64,000 nt of DNA from Heterodera schachtii (taxonomy: Eukaryota; Nematoda; Chromadorea; Rhabditida; Heteroderidae), in the NCBI GenBank assembly GCA_023374025.1, contig SIJG01000047.1:748743-812742 (forward strand). Direction: 5' to 3'. Under the pieces are notes generated by a model. It was given only the letters and a program-made list of their open reading frames with translations, ran no database searches and was not told the origin of the DNA. This document shows, piece by piece, positions 58,289 through 64,000 of the stretch. The number at the start of each line of letters is the position of its first letter. Position 1 is the stretch's first letter. A program made the position numbers and the translations under genes.

Positions 58289-61200
58289 ATTATCTTGCTA
58301 TCTAAGAGGTTTACATTAATAAACTGAATAGAATTTAATTTTGTACATTGCCATAAAACGCATGTTAGCAAATTACTTAGTATCAATTTTAAAATTTAAA
58401 ACACAGATGCTTTATTCAAAAATACTGAAAATAATATTTGTTTTAAAAGTAAAAAATAACTCAAATTTGTTTATAAAAGCACCTAAATAAATTAAAATAG
58501 CTTCGAAAAAAGGAATATAACCTTGGTCGTAATAAACAAACAAAAAAATTGAGCCATATTAAACTTTCAAAATTATTTATAATCTAATCAAAAAAAAAAA
58601 AGATTTAAGTTACCAATATTAAAAATGAGAAGAACAGTCCTGAGAACGTTCGAAAAATGTCTAAAGCAAAAATTAAAAAAAGGAATAAAATTGCCGCAGT
58701 TTGTATTGTTACAAAAGAATTTTTTTATTTGTTTGAATTTTTAATAAAAAAATAATATCACAAAAAATTTATATACAAGGCGTGCAAAGCAAAATAAAAT
58801 AATTAAAATTTATTTAATCATCGAAATCATATTAAAATCAAACAAATTAATTATTTTAACAACCTATGTCGATTTAAAAAAAATAGAATGCATAAAGAGC
58901 AAACACTTCACAAAAATAAAATTAAAAAATAAATTTTAGCAAGTGTTTTTTCCTTTTAATGAAATATTTTTATGAGCATAACCAACAAGTTTAACAATAT
59001 CGGGAATTTTCTACAGGAATGAAAATAATAAGTTTTTTTATAAATTAAAATATCTATGAGTTTACTATATAATCGAATTCCAATATCATTGATACTACGA
59101 ACCAACAATTTATTTACAAATTACATTAATAAAAATGATCCATTTATTATTTGCATAGGTAAATCACATAATTATTCACGATTGCCTTTAAATATCAAAC
59201 ATTGTTTATTGAATAAAAATGCAATATAAAATTTAAAATTGTATAAAAAGTATGGAATTTATTCTTTCAATGTCTTCAAATATAATAATAATTTAAATAA
59301 TTCTTCAAAAGATATGAAAAGATTGAAATAAGAATAAAATTATTTTTAATAATGAAATCTATACAGAATAAACTGCCAAGAAATCGATACAAGCTAAGCA
59401 AGTTCCGCTTTTAATTCAGTATTAATAATCCATTTGAAATTCACTGTCGTCTTTATTTAATATTTGGCTAATAATCTCTAATTCCATGAATAAAAAACCG
59501 ACAAATCATTAATGGAAAGAGTAAAAAAATTATACAATTTCAATTTTTTCTTCAGTGATTATATTTAATTAACTAATAATTTATTAGAATTAATTCTATT
59601 GTTTAAATAGTTAATGTTTTTTCATTTAATTGAAAAATATTTTTAAACATTTAAAAAAAGTTACACATTAAACATAATAATTATAAAAAAAATTCTCAAA
59701 CATGTTTTTTTAATATAAATTTGTTATATTTTGAAAGAAAAAAAAAGTTAATTTTCAGTAAGTAAACAAATAAAATAATAAACAATGAAAATGAAACGAT
59801 TTAAAAAAAAATGATGCCCTTAAAATTTTCTTCAAAAAAAATAAAAGATAATTATCTGAGTTTATTTAACATTTTCATGATTGGATTAATTAAAAATGTA
59901 AACAGGATATTTAATTAGATGGTTAAAAATTAATATTTTTATAAAACAAACAAAATATTTAATTAAATTTTTAATTACAAACAAATTACGTTAACTGTTT
60001 AATAAAAAACAAATTCAGGAAAAATAAAAATAATAAAATGTTATAATCATTTAAATAAAAAATTTATTTGCTTTAATTTAATTTTATTAATAATAATATT
60101 TATTTAAATTGAAGACAATCATAGCTTAGCAAAAAAGTTTAAAATAAATGGCTTCCAATAAGTATTGTAATTATCATATTCGATTTTAATATATGTTAAA
60201 TATAACATGAACCCTCAAGAAAACATATTTTATCCAACTATACTGCTCGAGTTTAAGAGAATTAAATAAATAATAAGATCAATTTGAATAAGCTATAATT
60301 ATTATGATATTACCTAAACATGTTTAAATATAATACTTTTTAATTATATTCATTATCGAAAAAACCAAAAATTTAATTTAAAAATGAAATTATTAAAATA
60401 AGAAAGTATAAAAATTGAACACGAGTGTTACATAAGGTATTAAGGCCTAAAAATAAATATTTGTTTTAAAAAAAAATAATATAATCAACTAAGAACAATT
60501 AAAAATTATAGAAATAAATTTTTTTTAAATCGATGTTAACTTTTGAAATTTTATTTCCTTTATTTATTATTTATTTTTCTTTCGATAGAATGTACTAATT
60601 AAAGAATAAAATTATATTCTGCCATAAGTATTCATTTATATCCCGAATAAATTCGCAAATAATTTTTAAAATTATTTATGAATCAAGAGGAATATTATCT
60701 GCATACAATTACACTTTAATTATGGGTATTATAAATTTTCAATATAAATTTAAAAAAATTCTACAAGAATTTATAATGAATATTTAAAAATAATTAAAAA
60801 ATTTAAAATTATTTCTAGTTTTATTTTTAAATAATAATTTTTTTAATTAATTATAAACTTTTAGATAGCTTTACTGCCCAGAAAAAAAATGAAAGTAAAA
60901 AATAGTTACCGAAAAATTTTTTTATTTAAAAAAATTCCAAAAAGAATTCCCTAAGAAAGGTAGTTTCTGCTTACAAATTAATGCCTCAATAACCATACGT
61001 AAATTAGCGAGTTTTTTTAAAATTATGTTCATGAAATTCAAATTAAACGTATCTTATAGATTGATATTGAAAAATATTTAGCAATTTAATTAATTAATCA
61101 ATCAATTATGTTAAATTCAATTTATTATGATTCTCAAGATAAAATTATTAGTATAGAAAATTCAAAATAAAAAAATAATTATAAATTAAATAACAGATGA

Positions 61201-62324
61201 AAGAAGATGATTATTTAATGATAAATAGCGTCGCTACTAAGGTTCCGATTAATTAGTCAGTCCATAATTCAAGAAAGATTATTAATAGCATAAAATAATT
61301 TTATAAGATCAACAAAATTATAAAGGTTAAAAGAAATTCAAAAATAAAATTGTATTGTATTGTAACTGAAAATGTGATTTCGGCATATACAATTTCATTT
61401 TATTTATTCTAATTCAAAAATATGTACATAAAAGTGAAAAATATACACATAATTTTTCCAAATTGAGGCGAATTTTCAAAGATTTCTTCAAATTCGTTAA
61501 TGTTGTCTAGCCCCATAATTTTTCAGATTTTTATAAAGTTCAAAAATGCTTCAAATGTGAAGTTAGAATTAAACGCAAAATTTCTGCAATTTTTGTTATA
61601 TTGATATAAATTTGAATTAATTATATCCAATTTAGAACGTCCTCGTATGAAAAATAATAATAATATTGAATTAAATTAATAAAATAGTCTAGACATTAAT
61701 TGAATAAATGACTCTGTCAATAAAAATTAATATGAACAAGAATATTAGCATAAAAATGCCATTAATAAAGGAAACTGACGAAGTCCAGATAGAATGAATG
61801 AAAGGAAGGCATCTTTTCCATGATTTAAATTAAGTAATTTAATGAGCTAACAAAATAATGCTTAAATCGTAGTTAAAAATGTTAAAATAAACAAATATTA
61901 TTTTTCAGTAAAAGTAAAAAAACTTTTTAATATCTATATTTAGATTATTACTTTAAGGTAAAAAAAATTAATTAAAAATTGACTTTTTTCACTCTTATAT
62001 TTGCACCAATAAACACATTTAATTATATTTAAATATATAATTAAAAAATTTCTATGTTAGAAAATAAATAAATTCTTTTAATAAAAATCAATGTTCACAA
62101 TTGCGAAAATTCACATAGTTAGTTAAATTTAGAGAAAATAATATGGAAAAAAAGAATTATCTAGAGAGTTAGTGAAAATATTTAAAAAATGAATTGTTAT
62201 TAATTTTTTAAAATAAAATGGTTACTAGTAATTTATGGAAAATAAATCATTTGGACAAAGAGAAAAAATTTTGAAGCAACACAATACCACCTTTTTAACA
62301 TTTGAATAAATATCCGGTTAATTA

Positions 62325-63960
62325 AATCCCCCCAATACCCTAGGGACAGTGCGCGAAATTGTTGCCACTACGGTCCGGTTAATTAATTACTCCCTCCCCC
62401 AATACCCTTTGGTTCTTGCTAGAAATTCCAACTACGGTCACGAAACCCATTAACTTGGCGGCAACTTCAAAGGCCGAAACCCGTCAATCATAATTTGTCT
62501 CCTCACGATCCCGGCTAACTACTGACTTTTTTATAGAATATAAAATTTTGTATTTATTATATTTTTCTTTTAGACTCTCATAATACTACATTTTAAAAAT
62601 TATGGTCAGTTTGATTCATTTACGTTTTTTCTATATTTCAGTAGAAGAGATACTAATTTAGAGGGTAAAAATATAATAATGCCTTAAAGAATCATTGAAT
62701 TAAATTTAAATATATATTAATCTGTTATTCAACTTTTTATTAGAAAAACTGAATGATATGGGTTTAGATTTGATTTTTAAAATTTACCAAATAAGAGCCA
62801 GAAAAAAGTAAAACCTTAATAATTTCAAATAAATATAAATGATAAGGAAAAAATATACTAAATAGCCAACCATACTCATTAAAGGTTTTAAAGATTATAA
62901 TTAAAAGATTAATAATAACAATAAATTAACCTAAAATTAGATTCAATACTTTGTATAGTTAAACGTTCAAAATCAAATAATTTCAACTATTTAGCTAAAA
63001 ATATATATTTATCATTGGAAAGCTATAAGAAAATAATTAAAGTTTCATAAAAAAATAAGTCATTAAAAACAATACTAAAAAATTGACAATTTTGTTGCAA
63101 AGCTGTTAAAAAATTGAAGAAAATCAAAATTCATAATGTATTAAAAATTTGAAATGGAAATTTTGTTTTTTCATAAATTAGTAAATGTACCAATTATCTG
63201 TAATAATATTTTCATAAATTAATTTTGTTTAAAGAAAAACATCTTAATTTTAATTAATACACTGTGTAACAGGGATGGGCCAAATCGGAAAATAAAATGC
63301 GAAACGCGAAATTCCAAAAAACGCGAAATTGCGAAACGCGAAATTTTTTCTACAACTTTTTATAGTCAGAGTCATAAAGCAAAAATAATTTTCGGAAATA
63401 TGATTTCGCCATTTTCATAAAAAAATTCTTCGTCTCCACGAAATTCATTGGCATTTTCAGATTATTTTAATTTTCCTTTCACTTTTCACTGATATTCTTC
63501 CACTTTGCTTTTCGTTTTCACCTTTTATTATTTCATCTCTGTTGAACAGATTTCCAAAAAATTGGCTTAAATGTCATCGGAAAAGGGGTAAAAATTGTTC
63601 ATGCCCGGAATAACCGTATATAAAAAATTAGTTGTTCAAATGCCAAAAAATTAAGAGCGAAATACAGGGCTGCCAGATTAAAATTTTCAAAAACCTCATT
63701 TGGCAGGCAAAAAAGCCTCATTTTGGGTCAAAAAGCAGTAGTTAACCCTCCCGACTTGTCGTAGCTGCGCGAAATTTTCGCGCACTGTCCCGTGGGTTTA
63801 GGGGGGGGTTTGTTTTGAAGCCCCAGGGATTAAGGGGGTTTCGCGCACTATCTCGTGGGTTTAGGGGGGGGGGGGGTTTCCCGCACTAACCCAAGGGTAT
63901 GGGTTTATGTTTGATGGTGCCGTCAGTCCCCAGGGTTTAAGGAGTTTTGCTTTGATGATA
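62325..63960. repeat. G/C-rich repeats at both sides of a hAT-like fragment
   Basis: At 62325-62460 two units of about 70 bp start 'ccggttaatta' and contain 'cccccaataccct'. At 63765-63940 two to three units contain 'tttcgcgcactgtcccgtgg' and 'gtttaggggggg'. The two sites are inverted relative to each other ('gggacagtgcgcgaaatt' at 62342). Between them, 63258 shows a CAGGGATGGGCC hAT-like end followed by 'gcgaaacgcgaaatt' units. At 63667 an element start 'cagggctgccagattaaaat' related to 58288 appears. No genes. Confidence 0.5.
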
Positions 63961-64000
63961 CCGAATCCGGGGTTCTCGAACCCACCTGTCAATCATTTTT

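Larger units (their letters stand above)
44296..62280. other. AT-rich gene desert of about 18 kb
   Basis: Almost pure A+T with no frame above about 66 codons that looks real. From about 45.5 to 55.4 kb the + strand is mainly T-rich ('tttatttattt'); from about 55.8 to 62.3 kb it is mainly A-rich. Islands of ordinary complexity appear near 47960, 49160, 49905-50060, 50820-50930, 53520-53720, 54700-55000, 55860-55990, 56690-56830, 57320-57420 and the 57836-58288 element. I found no matching giant inverted repeat by eye. Confidence 0.7.

Overview
The window looks like nuclear DNA of a plant-parasitic cyst nematode (Globodera/Heterodera type). It has AT-rich intergenic DNA, many short introns of about 40-80 nt, 5S rRNA genes next to protein genes, a coiled-coil/SPRY (RanBPM-like) protein, MLT-10-like 'LSP' repeats, and at least six members of the F-box-like families that are greatly expanded in cyst nematodes. 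The genus assignment is inferred from remembered family resemblance; no database search was possible.

Layout. 1-7330: a tandem duplication of about 5.6 kb. Each unit carries a SPRY gene and a 5S rRNA gene on the opposite strand. The right copy is a complete ten-exon gene of 453 codons behind a TATA box; the left copy is truncated and frameshifted. 2365-4115: two foldback repeats, the second with a 225-bp GC-rich hairpin core. 8263-10586: a palindrome of about 2.3 kb holding a small unrecognised gene family. 13.0-13.8 kb: an eroded MLT-10-like gene on minus. 14.8 kb: a tRNA-like gene. 16.0 kb: an ankyrin-repeat remnant. 17.4-20.3 and 24.4-27.4 kb: two paralogous genes coding for one hydrophobic segment, an acidic repeat and four one-per-exon zinc fingers. 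The second is intact, the first broken.

28.8-43.7 kb: F-box-like genes and pseudogenes on both strands, much invaded by transposons. They include two hAT-type MITEs inside one gene, a Merlin (IS1595-like) element inside another and other hAT-type MITEs between them. 44.3-62.3 kb: about 18 kb of very AT-rich sequence with no intact gene. It is mostly T-rich on + up to about 55.5 kb and A-rich after that, and contains small islands of ubiquitin-like and nucleotidyltransferase-like coding remnants. 62.3-64 kb: G/C-rich repeats and hAT-like fragments.

Overall this is a repeat-rich accessory region with active gene birth and death. Seven MITE-like elements have hAT-style termini (TAGGG/CAGGG); five of these, plus a sixth MITE with a different end, have perfect or near-perfect 8-bp target duplications. 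The most unusual items are the membrane-anchored zinc-finger protein, the GC hairpin core shared by two otherwise unrelated palindromes, and the 2.3-kb palindromic family.
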